A DNA stretch of 64,000 nt from Halocaridina rubra (lineage: Eukaryota > Arthropoda > Malacostraca > Decapoda > Atyidae): the NCBI GenBank assembly GCA_037179515.1, contig JAXCGZ010005720.1, forward strand, positions 17,501 to 81,500, in the 5' to 3' direction. The position numbers and the translations under genes are program-made. Under the pieces are notes generated by a model. That model saw only the letters and a list, made by a program, of their open reading frames with translations, searched no databases and was not told the DNA's origin. Shown here piece after piece: positions 52,710 through 64,000 of the stretch. The stretch's first letter is position 1. The number at the start of each line of letters is the position of its first letter.

Positions 52710-53431
52710 TGAGGCGAGATGCTGCCTCTGGGATGTTTGGCCGCCAAATGAGGACGCTTTAATGTCCCTCCTGGTGACGTCATCTGCAGGATATATTTCT
52801 AGAGCAGTAACTGGCTCTTATTTTATACAGGGCTACTTTAGTGGTGGTCCCTGGCAGGCAATTATAGCAGAGATGCAAGAGAGAGACAGTATTTTAGGTG
52901 CAACAAGTGGAAACAAATAAAATAAAATGAGAATAATAATGGTAAGTTAGGTTACTGGTAAACAATCTCTAGAACGTTCTTTGCGTTGTAGGAGAGGGAA
53001 TTTAAGTACTCAAATAATAAAGAAGCTACTGAAATATATCTAGACAGGCTAATGACATAACAGCAAGGTCAAATTTATAACAAAATTATCAGCAAGAACA
53101 ATTTTTATAATAATTTATTAGCAAGAGCTATTTTATCATAAGAAAATTGTAAAGAAAACGTATCTGATATGCTCACTGATAGGCTCACTGAAAAGATGGA
53201 ACGGTAGGAGCAGCCTTTATATTGGGACTATGCTTCTACTTGTACAAGAATAGTAAATAAGGTATATTTAAAATTAGTTATAAGCTAAGATATAAATTGC
53301 AAATAATTATAATCTGCAAAAGTCAAGAAGTGGGAATTATTTTTAGTTAGAAAAATGACTCTTAAGTTACTAAATTAACTGATAAGGCATCTAACAGACT
53401 CTGGTGACTTTGAGCGAAACACTCTGTCACA
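52710..53431 (-). repeat. Partial 5' LTR fused to pol
   Basis: 722 bp matching 48278-48999. The pol frame runs into it without a stop, so an ATG at 52783 inside the LTR would add about 25 LTR-coded residues (MTSPGGTLKRPHLAAKHPRG...) to the integrase N terminus. Confidence 0.8.
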
Positions 53432-53639
53432 GGCGGTAAATTCAAACCATGCGCGCTGAACAGGTTATGAGCTTGGTGAACAAATATACAGCTAGCAGCA
53501 CAGCTGTACTCGTATTTATCATGTTAATGGCTTTATTTACTTATATATTTGGTTATATTGAAGGATTTTATTAGATTTAAAAAAAAGAATACCAAACACA
53601 TAGCTGTAAATACTATTTTATGCGAAATTGTGTGTTGAG

Positions 53640-55530
53640 CGTTGCGAGAGAATATGGCATCATGCGGCATTAGAAGAGGAAGATCTATCACTCGGTTTAC
53701 TGTTGCCCACCATATTGTGCCTCATGTTCATCTGCTCTCTCGTTCGTTTCACTCGTGTTCGCTTGTTACTGACATTACTATGTCTCACAAGTGTAGTAGT
53801 GATAGTTCTGATGGGAATGCTACAAAAAAAATAAAAGCCATCTCCTTGGAAATTAAAATAGTAATTGTAAACTGCTCTGAAAAGGAAGAAATTACTACGA
53901 ACACTGGCCACACTCGAATTAGCCCATACAACTGTGGTGACGATCATCAAAGACAAAGATTGCATCCGTGACCACGTGAAAGGTTCTAATCCTATGATGT
54001 CTAATAGTGATTTTAAGCAATGTAGTTGCCTAATGATCAAGCTGGAGAGATTGCTAGTGCTTTGACTTGATGACCAGACCAGAATCAACGTCATATCTCA
54101 GTAAGCCTATTGGTAATATAGGTAAAGGATAAAGTATTGTTCGAAGCCTTGAAAAGTGTAAAGGGGGAAGGGAGTGAGAGTGAAGAGTTTGTGGCTAGTA
54201 GGTGTTAGTTTAATAATTTTAAGGCTCATGCTAATTTGCATAAACTAAGGATGCAGCAAGGTGAGGCTGCTAGTGGTGATGAGGAAGCAACAAGAGGGTT
54301 TCCCAGTGTGACAGAAATAATTAGGGAGGGAGTTACTGTGCTGAACAGATATTTAATGTGGATGAGTCTGGCTTGTTCTGGAAGCATATGCCTAGTCTTA
54401 TGTATATTACTAAGGATGAAACAACAAATCAGGCCATAAAGTTAGCAAGCAGAGACTGACTTTGCTTTTGGAGGCTAATGCTGCTGGAGACTGTAATCTG
54501 CAGCCCTTGTTGGTTTGCTTGGCAAAAAACCCAACAGCGTTTGGAAGGGTCAGCTGCCAGTCATCTTGAAGTCAAACAAAAAGGCTTTGATAAACCTTCA
54601 GATATTTGAGAACTAGTTCAGTCGCCATTTTGTGCCGGAAGTGGAGAGGTACTGTGTCTCCAAGGGTCTTCTCATTTTGGTGTTGCCATTGCGGGGCAGT
54701 GCTCCTGAACACCCTCCCCATTTGGATGACTTCCATCCCAATGCCAAGGTGGTGTATCTTCCACGTAATACCACTGCATTGTAACAGCCAATGGAGCAGG
54801 GGGTCATTGCCTCTTTCAAGGCCTACTGCCTATGAAGGACAATCACTATGGCTCTTAGGGCAACTGAGAAGAAGAATAATTTGATTCTCAAGCCCTTCTG
54901 GAAGTTGACAATATACTTAAGGCTGTAAAGAATATTGCTGATGCTTGGGAAGAAGTGAAGCAGATGAACTGGAATGGGATATGGAAGAAAGTGTACTCCT
55001 ATTTTGTGAATGACTCGAGGATTTGAGGAGACAGTTGAGGCTGTCGCCAAGAACGTAGTTGCTCTGAGTAAGGAGCTCAAGTTGGAGGTGTAGGCTGATA
55101 ATGTAAAAGAGCTTCAGGAATCTCATGGCAAGGAATTATCTGCTGAGGACCTTGTTCAGCTGGAGAAGCAAATGGTTGAAGGGGATGAAGAAATACCAAG
55201 CCCAGAACCCAAGAGATTCACAACCAGGGAATTTGGAAGAAAAATTTGCCCTAATAGAGGAAGCGTTGGCAATGCTCGAGGCTCAGGACCCCAACATTGC
55301 CATGTACACTAAGGTTGAGAGAGTGATCAATGATGCCCTCCGGTGTTACAAGGAAATATAGGAGAAGAAGAGGGCTCTTCCAGACTCACCTCGACCAATT
55401 CTTCGTGAGAGTAGAGCCCCCACCAACAGATCCTATGCTCACTATCTCAGGTGCTTCTGCCTCTACAGACTCATCTGTCCCAGTATCTCCATCACCTGCT
55501 GTATGTTGTTTTGCCTCTCCAGCTTAAGGG
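53640..55530 (+). pseudogene. Decayed Tigger/Jerky-type transposase (element E)
   Basis: ATG at 53780 gives MSHKCSSDSSDGNATKKIKA, then a frameshift to VVTIIKDKD and HVKGS. Later come FNVDESGLFWKHMP (first catalytic Asp region), NIADAWEEVKQMNWNGIWKK, VKELQESHGKELSAEDLVQ and a C terminus QTHLDQFFVRVEPPPTDP with ASASTDSSVPVSPSP. Stops and shifts occur throughout. Terminal repeats were not found. It lies between the two gypsy copies. Confidence 0.75.
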
Positions 55531-56007
55531 AAGCGGTTGGTTTGGGCGGTTTGAGGTGAAAATATCACTTTTGGGAAAAAATCCAACCATAGCTACACCA
55601 CCTGGTAACATTGAGGAAGTTTTACACCTATCTGCCGAGTTATGGCCTTAAATATACCCCCCACCTTGTGTATTTTTTCATCTTGAATGGTGATATGTGT
55701 AACAACTTTCTGTGTTGTATAAAACAGCATATATTTTGATGAAATGCTTGAAAAGTTAGCGCTTTTTGGCAACATAGGCTTCCTCTCGGCCACAGGCAAG
55801 TATGTTGGTCACTGAGATACGCCAATGCATCTTTGCTCTCAGAAGTGAGGGGATGTATGTACTGCCTTCTGTCCACAACTCTCCACCTGCAGTCTTGCCC
55901 ACTGCCAGCATACCAGAACACACTTAAGGCCATACCAAAATCCCTATGTTTTCTGGGAAGAAGAGGCAACTTTCTGTTGAAAGAGGTATGATGAAAGCAG
56001 TACAGAA
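55531..56007. other. Unassigned sequence
   Basis: A minus-strand ORF of 109 codons (55969-55640) shows no family hallmarks. The sequence ends where gypsy RNase H homology starts at about 56008. Confidence 0.35.
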
Positions 56008-57395
56008 CAAGCAGTGAATTTGAAAAGATTCAGGTAAAGTGCCAACCTTTTCAGCTGAGGATTTAGCTTGTCTGCAGTCTGTAAATATAGGGGAGGATGG
56101 TGGTCGGTTCTCAGTGTAAAATGTCGGCCATACAGATGGACTTCAAATTTCATTATGGCCCAATAAGCAGCCAGAGCTTCCTTCTCCATGGTGGAGTACA
56201 TCCGATCTGCAAGATGAAGCCTGCGGCTTGCTTATCACACTGGAGCTACTTCTGCTGAGTAATGGGACCGGGTTTGCAAGAGCATGGTATCCAGGCTTTC
56301 GTCTCAGCCATCAGTCTGCAAGATAAAAGGAAAATTGGGGTTTACCAGTTGTAACACTGGCTCACCCGCCAATACTCATAGAGCTTGAAAAATACTCTCT
56401 CTGCCTCATCTGTGCATTGGACAGGGGAGGTTTTACCTCACTTTGAAGACGTAATTTGCTGCAAAGGGGCAGTGATAGTATTAAAGTGTAGAATGAACAG
56501 TTGGTAGTAGCCGACACTACCCAGGAATGATCTCAGTTGAATGACAGTATCAGGTTTCTCCATATCCTTATTAGCATGCACCTTGTCCTGTAAAGGGGAC
56601 ATAACCCCTTCTCTGACCAAGTGGCCGAGATGCTGCAATTGTTTGAAACCAATCTCGCATTTGGAAAGCTTTAAATGAAGTGTATCTTGTGTCAGACGAG
56701 CAAAACCTCTGCGAAATTCGCGAGGTGTGATGACCAATCCTGATAATGCTCCAGTATGTCGTCTATAAAGCATGAAACATTGTCAGGGTCATGCTATACT
56801 GTTCTCATGAGTCGGCTGAAGCAGCCAGGGGCATTCACCATGCCAAAAGGTATCACCCTGAACTGGTACAGACCGTATCTTGTGGAAAAGGCTGTTAGAA
56901 GCTTGGTAGTCTTGCTCAGCGGAATTTTGCCAAAATCCACAGGCCAGATCCAATTAGACAGGTAGTGGGCTCGGCAGAGTAACAAGAAAATATGCTTGGC
57001 GTTGGCAATGGGCTTTCCATCAAATATGGCACGGTAGTTAAGTTTATGACTGTTGAGGCAGAACCTGTGCCTGCTATCTCACTTACACACTGCCAGTAAC
57101 GGCGAATACCAAGGCGAAATGCTCTTTTCAACTATTCCAAGATGGACCCAAGTGTCAAAATCTTCCTTCAGCTGTACAGACAGCTGGTGGGAAGGCCATA
57201 GGAATGCTGAACTGGCTCTGGGTCAGTCAATCTGACATGATGCTCAAGGGTAGCGGTAGTGCCTGGGAGGTTGTTGAAGACATTCTTGTAGTCCTCTAAT
57301 AGATTGTTCAGCTGTTCCTGTTGACCCGGTTGCAGTCTGGAGTTATTATTTTTATTTTTTAGATTCTCCACCCACAGATGGGTGGAATGGGTCAT
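56008..57395 (-). pseudogene. gypsy copy 2 RT and partial RNase H
   Basis: Frames in pieces: LLEDYKNVFNNLPGTTATLE, TRYGLYQFRVIPFGMVNAPG, YRRHTGALSG-type shifted catalytic region, LRSFLGSVGYYQLFILHFNT, then RNase H MEKEALAAYWAIMKFEVHLY and RTDHHPPLYLQTADK. It breaks off before the last RNase H box. Clear counterparts exist throughout copy 1. Confidence 0.8.
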
Positions 57396-57575
57396 GGAGG
57401 ACCCATAGGGCGGTCGCTAGCCGGCACAGGCCCCAAACTCCCACTGTGGTGCCCAACCACAGCATGAACCTCCCCAGTAAGCAGCCTAAACTCTCTTGCC
57501 TGGATGAGGCATGACCCATCGACCTCACAAATGCGAGGCCAGCGCGTTACCACTGTACTAGCCAGGAGGCTGTTT
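57351..57575 (-). repeat. SINE inserted in gypsy copy 2, with 12-bp TSD
   Basis: Reverse-strand copy of the tRNA-derived SINE at 28968: CTGGCTAGTACAGTGGTAAC, CGCATTTGTGAGGTCGATGG, and an A/T tail. Flanked by GGAGTTATTATT (57339-57350) and GGAGTTAATAAT (57576-57587), a slightly diverged target duplication. The empty site GGAGTTATTATTACAATTAC is preserved in gypsy copy 1 near 51079-51095. Confidence 0.85.
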
Positions 57576-57650
57576 GGAGTTAATAATGCAATTACTCACA
57601 CTTTCCTTTTGGTGTGTGGGAATGGCAGAATCCTTACCATCATCAAAAGT

Positions 57651-59221
57651 TTAGGTTATGTTTTCAATTGTAAGGGCGGTGGCTGCTGCCAGAGGGGCTT
57701 CTTCTGAAAAACTCCACTTCCTTGAGTCTGTCTCCACCATAAGGGAGGAGTACTCCAATATAGGAGGTAAGGGGTGGCTATATTGGAGCACCTGTGTTGC
57801 TGCAGCCTTGGAGGTAACATTGCTGCTAATGGCACCTATAGTGGTTGCTGAAAGTGCCAGCGCAGGATCTCTGTGGGCCTCCAGATCCTCACGATACAGC
57901 TTCAGCTGGTTAATGTGGTATATCCGGTTATTGCCATCAACTTTTAACATGTAATTGTCGGGGATCACACGGTGTACCACAGTGTATGGTCCTTTCCATC
58001 GTAGCATTAGCTTGTGAGTATCTGTTGGAAAAAGTAACAGAGCTCGATCTCCAGGTGTCAGGGCATGACGCCAGGCACACTTGTCAAAGAGGAGCCTGGC
58101 AGTCTGCTGGTGACACTTAATGGCTTATTGTGCAGTTTTTCAGGCCTTTTTGAGATGCGACGACAACTTCAAAATATACTTATGGATGTCCCTATTGCCA
58201 TCCTCAATGGTAGGTGAGTTCCAACGTTCTGGTAAGAATTCTACTGGGCCTCTGACCTTATGACCACAAATCAGCTCGAAAGGTGAGTATCCAGTAGTGT
58301 CGTGGTGTGTCTCTGAAGGAGAAAAGTGCAGCGGGGACGTACTTGTCCCACTGCCTAGGTATATTTATCACTATCTTGCTCAAACATTGCTTCATTGTCC
58401 CATTATAGCATTCATATGCTCCATATGATTAGGCATGATAGACACTCATACGAATGTGCTTCATTTCTAAGAGGTTGCAGAAACGCTCAAAGTGCCTACT
58501 TGTAAGCTGACTTCCATTGTTAGAAGTGACCTGCTTAGGAAAGCCGACCCTGGAGCAGATTTCGAATAAGGCCTGAGCGACTGCTTCGGTCATGATAGAA
58601 GATAGTGGCACTGCATCTGGGTACCTTGTTGCTAGGTCAACGTATACCAAGAGGAACTGTTCCTCCGTGGACAGAGCTGAGTTAATAGTACCTAATATGT
58701 CAATAGTGATCTTGGAAAATGGCTCCATTGAGAGCTTAGTTATGCCCATGAGAAATTTTGGTACCGATGCCGTAGAGTTGGATTGACAGACGGGGTAGAA
58801 GCCCACATATTTGTCTACCTCGGCGTACATGTTTGCCATGCAAAAGCCTCCTGCAGGACGTGATGAGTTTTTGCTTTGCTGCAGTGTCTGCTCAGAGGAA
58901 AATGGTGTACCACATACATACCCGGCGGTGCAACAAAGCGGGCACCACCATCTGTTTAAAGGTGTGACCATCTTTAGTCACATGCTTACGAAGGACTCCA
59001 TCTTCATGGGCGTAAGTGATCTGGCTTCCTCCTCTCACCATAAAGGTTCTACTCTCGGTGGCCCATTGCATCCAATGTTTGAGGCTGGGACAGTCCTGCT
59101 GCAGCTTGGAGAAGTCTGGACAGGACTTCAGTGGCTCTAGTGGTGCATCATCTGGTAAAGGAAGGGGAAACTCTGCATTCCACATTACGGGTACTAACTG
59201 TGGCTGAGTCACAGGAGTCAA
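57651..59221 (-). pseudogene. gypsy copy 2 integrase
   Basis: In minus-strand order: PLPDDAPLEPLKSCPDFSKL and YAHEDGVLRKHVTKDGHTFK (linker), CPVCQ-like zinc part with FYPVCQ, TIDILGTINSA, TSNNGSQLTSRHF (core Asp is Asn), SVYHA, then a frameshifted part, KGPYTVVHRVIPDNYMLKVD and the linker ISSNVTSKAAATQVLQYSHP. Upstream of RT, as in copy 1. Confidence 0.82.
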
Positions 59222-59395
59222 TCAGAGAATCGTCCAAATTCATGGCGTCAGAGCCAGTATTTGCTGCTGAAATGGCTTGTTGTGACTTTGCCCAAGGGAT
59301 GTTCTACTGAAAAATGTCCTCATGGTAGAGGTCAGCCTGGAAGATAGGAGCTAGGTTCAGTACACGAACCAGCAAGGCAGGGCACATTTGCCCAA

Positions 59396-59620
59396 TCAAT
59401 GCCATAGCTGGGGGTTTTCCCTTGTAGTATTTACAATCCAGGTCAATGACACAGCAGCATCGTATATGAGGTTTTCCTTTAGCAACCCGCACACGAACGA
59501 CATTGCCAGTAAAATTTTCATCCCTGACGAATCTCTCATTAACAAATATGCTACTGCCCCTGTGTCGAGGGATATCGTAGCTTCCACACCATTTATGGTA
59601 CCTAAGAATGTTGGGACCAT
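59396..59620 (-). pseudogene. gypsy copy 2 aspartic protease
   Basis: NGVEATISLDTGAVAYLLM contains the DTGA catalytic word of retroviral-type proteases. It lies between gag and integrase, where copy 1 has its deletion. The flap and second half are only partly readable. Confidence 0.6.
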
Positions 59621-59847
59621 CTTGGGATCATCATATTTGGTGAATTACACATTGGTAACTTAGTACAGTGGTTCCTCAGCATTATCCTCAGTGACCCTTT
59701 CTGGCCTTGTTTCTACAGCATGGGCCAGACAGTTATACTGGCTGCTACTTTGAGAGAGAGTGTGGTGGCTCTTAGAGTTCGGTTGAAAACCATGGGAAGG
59801 TGGAGCAGGGTAATTGCCCTTGCCTCTGAACTGCTGAGGCTTTGGTC

Positions 59848-60594
59848 TTACCGAGTCATCCTTTTTGACTGTGGGTGCATGGCAGTTGGACGATTGAAAT
59901 TCTGAGAAGGGCCGTTGTGCTCCCTGTTCCTGCGATCTCTTTTCCGGTGAGAATCATGGCCTGCTGCGGGGGAGATGACACTCTGAGGACAAGCCTTAGG
60001 ATCATCCCTTCTTGCCCTCATAAGGTCACCGAGACGTACTCCAGGCTGGTTGTACTGGAGGTACTCATCCACAGCAGCTAAACTTTTCCCGAAGTTGATC
60101 TCATCCATAAGGTGGGTCCTTACATATGCAAGAACATCCGTAGAGAAATCATTTGCAATTGAATCAAACATCAATAATGGATGCCACTTCTCATGAGGAC
60201 TCTTTGCAACTTGCAATCTATCATTAAAGAGGCGAGCCTTTCGTTTGCCAAAGGCACTACAGTTCTCCTCCTTCAATGGGAAAACGGAGACAAACCTAGC
60301 ACGACTCTCAGCTGGCAAAAAATTCTGTGAGGCGAGGAGGGTGCGTTAACTTTCTCGCAGTCCCTCAGTTGCCTTCACTAGTGGTTGCAAAACTTCCGAA
60401 AGAGCGGATGTAAGTATTGAGCAGTTGCTTGCCGTCATCCTCATATGTCCATATTGAGGGGGGGGGGGCCCTCTCAAGAGGAGAAAAACAAATTCATCAC
60501 CACCATTCAAACTAAAACGTAATGGTGATCCCAAAACCCCTCTATGAAAGTGACTCAAAATACAATTAAATGCAACAGTATCAAAATATTGCAA
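59848..60594 (-). pseudogene. gypsy copy 2 gag-like region
   Basis: Two pieces in the same frame separated by TAA (60346-60348). The first ends CSILTSALSEVLQPLVKATE. The second has RARFVSVFPLKEENCSAFGK, KWHPLLMFDSIANDFSTDVL and KSLAAVDEYLQYNQPGVRLG, then a basic tail HRKRDRRNREHN. No CCHC knuckle is visible. Called gag by position and composition only. Confidence 0.6.
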
Positions 60595-61482
60595 AACAGT
60601 GCATTAAACACTGGTAATAAAGGATGTCAGTTGTGTCTGGTTAACAGCAATATGTGGCCGTACCTGTGGTTATGGTGCAAATGAAAGGAATGAGCAACAG
60701 TGAATTTTATGGACAAGCACCCAGTGCAAGAGAATACAAACAAGTAAAGAATAGCTGTTGTGCCTGCGTATGAGCGCGTATATGGCAGTACAAACAAGTA
60801 AAACGTCGTAAGTAAAATTCTGGAGTGTTGCCAAAAGATCACAGATCCTATGCAAAATACACCAAGATAAGCTAAATGCATACAAGGCAGGCAAATAGCA
60901 CATGCGTCTACTAATAATGAGAAAATTTATATTTGAGTGACAACTCAGACACATGAAGGGCTTAGCCTAGACTCAACAAACAACGCCAGAGTTTTTCTTC
61001 CCAATCAATGAGCAGTCAATGCTTGAATATAAAAACTCAATTATAAGCAAAGTACTTAATATGCTTACTCCCAATTCCTAAATTCCAAAGAAATATAAAC
61101 AATTCCTAACAAATATCACCTTTAATGGATATATAAAGCACTAATGCTTTAAAAATCAATCTTATCACGCAACTAAATGAAATCTTAAATAGCACATGTT
61201 CTCGTCATGTAAAATTTCTTAATTTTGTTACCACATAATCACATGCAGATTTCCTGAAATTTTGTTTACCATATAGTAAACAAGGAAAATATTAGTTACC
61301 ATAATTAATTAAAAAAAAAAAATTCTGATCCGCAACGTCTCAAGCTATAAAAGTATAGTGCGCAGCATAAATTTCATTCATTTTCATAATCTGAGCCAAT
61401 GGTAATCGGGTTTCATGTACAATGTAAAAAAAAAGAAAAGAAAAAAAAAATTGTCTGTTTGGTTTCCTGTTTGGGTGCCAAT
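60595..61482 (-). other. gypsy copy 2 leader and primer-binding region
   Basis: Non-coding between the LTR and gag. The LTR ends at about 61483; TGGCACCCAAACAGG right behind it fits a tRNA primer site. The purine-rich AAAAAGAAAAG run on the + strand at 61425-61450 lies inside. Confidence 0.5.
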
Positions 61483-62390
61483 TGTGTTGTGGGGAGGTTG
61501 TAAGTTCCTGTTTCACAAAAGGGACTCAAAGTACTATACTCGGTTAAGAGCTCACAGACAGGACAGATATTCCTGTACTTGCACACCCCACTTGCACAAC
61601 CACAACTCGGTTAATATGAAACTGAGAATTGAACATTCTGTTAATTTTGGAAATGCAATGACACATTAAATTTTTGGAAAGCTGGAACAAATTTAAAATT
61701 TAAATTTATGAAATGCTGCCTTGAATCCCGAAGGTGGTGAGCACGATTTCGATTCCCGGCACCACAGACGGATGCTAAGAGTTTGGCCTCAACTCGACGA
61801 TCACCTCTGTCACACAGGCAGAGTAGAATAGAGGACACTGCAACTGCAGAAACAGAAACGACACACCGTTAATAATGGGAAAACTGAAGGCACGAACACA
61901 CAAATAATGAGTTTCCAATATTGTTCTACTAGATGAAAATATATTGGTTTGTCACAGCTAACCAGAAATATTTATGCTACCGTAAGAACATACAAAACCA
62001 TTAATTATATGCCGGCATTAGCGTAAAACAATTATTCACAATAAATGAAGAATAAGTGAGACAAATACAGTATGCATTCCTTAAATTGTGGGTAACCATA
62101 ACAGTTTGCAATACCAATAGGGCAGAATTACATATTAATTATTTCCAATTTATATGGGAAAACACTTTATTTACGATAAAGGGAGAATCTACGAGATAAA
62201 AATGAATTCATTCAATTTTGGTTAGCAAGAAATATTAGCAGTGCCAAAAGGGCAAAACCACCTTTTGAAGTATTTGCAACTTAAAAATCAAAACACTTTA
62301 TTCTCAATATATGAAGAATCAACAAGATAAATACAGTATGTATTCATTAAATTGTGATTAAGAAGAAACATTTGCAATGCCAACAGGGTA
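61483..62390 (-). repeat. Partial 5' LTR of gypsy copy 2
   Basis: Direct match to 46856-47760 (AAAGGGACTCAAAGTACT, ACCTCTGTCACA-CAGGCAGAG, GCTAACCAGAAATATTTATG, CCAACAGGGTA). Cut by the LINE at 62391. Confidence 0.75.
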
Positions 62391-64000
62391 AGTGATGTAT
62401 GTGGAAAGAGGTTTGTTGGAGGTGGCATGAGGAGGGGAAGCGAGTGGTGGAATGAAGGGGTGAAAATGAATGTGGAAGAGAAAAAGAGGGATTTTGAGGA
62501 ATGGCTGCAGTGTAACAGTAGGGAGAAGTATGAAAGATATAGGGAGAAAAATGTGGAAACCAAGCGGAAGGTAGAGGAAGAGAAGAGGTTGGCAAATGTT
62601 AGGTGGGGACAGGATTTTAGTAGGTCATATGAGGAGAATAAAAAGAAGTTTTGGAAAAAAGTGAAGAGAGTAAGGAAGGGGGGATCGAGGATGGAAGAGA
62701 CAGTGAAAGATGTGAATGGACAGATGTTAAGATGGAACGATGCAAGGAAGAGATGGGCAGAATATTTTGAGTGGTTGCTGAATCTTAAGGAAGATAGAGA
62801 GACAGCTATGGTGGCAGTGGGAGGTGTTCAAGTGCCAGTAACGGGAGATGAAAATGAGAGAGAGATTACAAGAGAGGAGGTGAAAAGAGCATTGGATGAA
62901 ACAAAAGTAGGTAAAGCAACTGGAATGAATGGTGTGAGAGCAGAGATGTTGAAAGAAGGGGGAGTGTATGCATTGGAATGGTTAGTGAGAGTGTTTAATA
63001 TATGCTTTGTGTTGTCAATGGTGCCAGTGGAATGGGTGATTGCTTGCATAGTGCCCCTATACAAAGGTAAGGGAGATGTGTATGAATGCAGTAATTTTAG
63101 AGGTATAAGTTTGTTGAGTGTGGTAGGAAAAGTGTATGGTAGGATACTGATTAATAGGATTAGGGATAAGACAGAAAATGGATTGTGGAAGTGCAGAGTG
63201 GTTTTAGGAGAGGTAGAGGCTGCATAGATCAGATTTTTATAGTTAGGCAGTTATGTGAGAAATATTTAGAAAAAGGTAAGGATGTGTATTTTGCATTTTT
63301 GGATCTGGAGAAAGCGTATGATAGAGTTCATAGAGAGGCAATGTGGATTGTTTTGAGGTTATATGGTATTGATGGTAGACTGCTGCAAGCAGTGAAGAGT
63401 TTGTATGAGGGCAGTAGAGCTTGTGTTAGGGTAGGGAATGAAGTGAGTGAGTGGTTTCCAGTGATTGTGGGACTGAGACAGGGATATGTGATGTCGCCAT
63501 GGCTGTTCAAATTGCATATTGCTGGAGTCGTAAGAGAGGTGAATGAGCGAGTGTGTGGTTGAGATTTGAGAATGGTAGATGGGGATGATAATGAGTGGGA
63601 GATGAATCAGTTGCTGTTTGCAGATGATACTGTGGTGGTGGCAGATTCAGAGGAGGAGATGTGTCAGTTAGTGTCAGAATTTGGAATGGTGTGTGAGAGA
63701 AGGAAGTTGCGAGTGAATGTGGGAAAGAGTAAGGTAATGAGGTGTACAAGAAATGAGGATGGTACTGGATTGAATGTTATGTTGAATGGAGAGACAGTTG
63801 AGGAAGTTGATCAGTTTAAGTATTTAGGCTCAGTAATAGCTTCAAATGGTGGAGTGGAAGCAGATGTGTGTCACAGAGTGAATGAAGGATGTAAAGTGTT
63901 GGGTGCGTTGAAAGGAGTTATGAAGAATAGAGGGCTGGAAATGAATGTTAAGAAAGTTTTGTATGAGAAAGTGGTTGTGCCAACTGCGATGTACTGATCA
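62391..64000 (+). pseudogene. LINE endonuclease-RT, runs off the window
   Basis: Open from 62427: SEWWNEGVKMNVEEKKRDFE (end of the endonuclease linker), AEYFEWLLNLKEDRE, VGKATGMNGVRAEMLK, CIVPLYKGKGDVYECSNFRG. A one-base shift near 63190 leads to QSGFRRGRGCIDQIFIVRQL, YFAFLDLEKAYDRVHREAMW (motif A), VGLRQGYVMSPWLFKLHIAG and, after a TGA at 63560-63562, LLFADDTVVVADS (FADD box), KYLGSVIASNGGVE. The related, older copy is at 3840-4990. A non-LTR retrotransposon; the clade cannot be fixed by eye. Two lesions so far. Confidence 0.9.

Larger units (their letters stand above)
46856..53431 (-). mobile_element. Integrase-first Ty3/gypsy (Gmr1-like) element, copy 1, internally deleted
   Basis: In minus-strand order: the first 722 bp of the 5' LTR (53431-52710), a direct joint into pol, integrase, reverse transcriptase, RNase H (to 49637), a 640-bp untranslated stretch, a purine-rich GAAAGGGCCTT, and a full 3' LTR (48999-46856). 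The rest of the 5' LTR, the primer site, gag and protease are missing. The two 722-bp LTR segments differ at about two dozen sites by eye (roughly 3%). No clear target duplication was found (CCTGG left, GGCGG right). Confidence 0.8.
56008..62390 (-). mobile_element. Integrase-first gypsy element, copy 2, old and truncated
   Basis: Minus-strand order: partial 5' LTR (62390-61483), a primer-site-like TTGGCACCCAAACAGG at about 61482-61467, a leader, gag (60594-59848), protease (59620-59396), integrase (59221-57651), RT (57395-56438) and part of RNase H (56201-56008). This shows the complete gene order that copy 1 has partly lost. A LINE cuts the LTR at 62391, and the 3' part of the element is gone. 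Many stops and frameshifts. Confidence 0.82.

Noticed and set aside
60670..60954. Minus-strand ORFs of 84-94 codons upstream of gag, possible small membrane protein
   Set aside because: They overlap each other in different frames in the leader of a decayed element, and their hydrophobicity follows from AT-rich sequence.

Overview
This is an intron- and repeat-rich animal nuclear DNA window. The mix of TE families (Tigger/pogo, jockey- and CR1-like LINEs, piggyBac, an integrase-first Ty3/gypsy element, tRNA-derived SINEs) and the very long (TA)n, (GA)n and (TTA)n tracts suggest an arthropod, most likely a decapod crustacean. That is inference, because no diagnostic host gene is recognised. There is no sign of prokaryotic DNA.

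The one convincing host gene lies on the + strand. Five exons (1713-1826, 2674-2751, 20621-20701, 21048-21179, 22396-23114) join in frame, with every junction in phase 1. The last exon carries a basic region, a four-leucine zipper and further coiled coils, then the stop. The second visible intron is 17.9 kb and is filled with transposons.

Region by region: 0-5 kb holds LINE scraps and the first exons. 5-8.2 kb is a nearly complete CR1-like LINE on the minus strand. 8.2-10.5 kb holds a SINE, a large inverted repeat and microsatellites. 10.6-17.9 kb is a train of three TA-targeting DNA transposons, the last with a nearly intact Tigger transposase. 17.9-19.5 kb is a 180-bp tandem array with longer spacer units. 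20.6-23.1 kb holds the end of the host gene. 23.2-26.2 kb is a second Tigger family. 26.2-27.1 kb is a jockey-like LINE piece. 27.6-29.3 kb is another 180-bp array split by a SINE. 30.2-36.1 kb is an old LINE endonuclease region split by a complete intron-bearing piggyBac element with TTAA duplications. 36.1-44.1 kb holds two jockey-like LINEs and two inverted copies of a TA-flanked transposon that carries five 180-bp units each. 44.3-45.7 kb is another Tigger. 46.9-53.4 kb is an LTR retrotransposon with integrase upstream of reverse transcriptase. 53.6-55.5 kb is a decayed Tigger. 56.0-62.4 kb is a second, older copy of the same LTR family that still shows gag and protease. 62.4-64 kb is a LINE running off the end.

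The window reads as a nested insertion history rather than a pathway. The recoverable events are SINE into gypsy, RTE into a dispersed repeat, a hAT-like element into the 180-bp array, a LINE tail into Tigger, piggyBac into LINE, a tandem-repeat transposon into a LINE 3' UTR, and a LINE into an LTR. All TE genes have at least one visible lesion.
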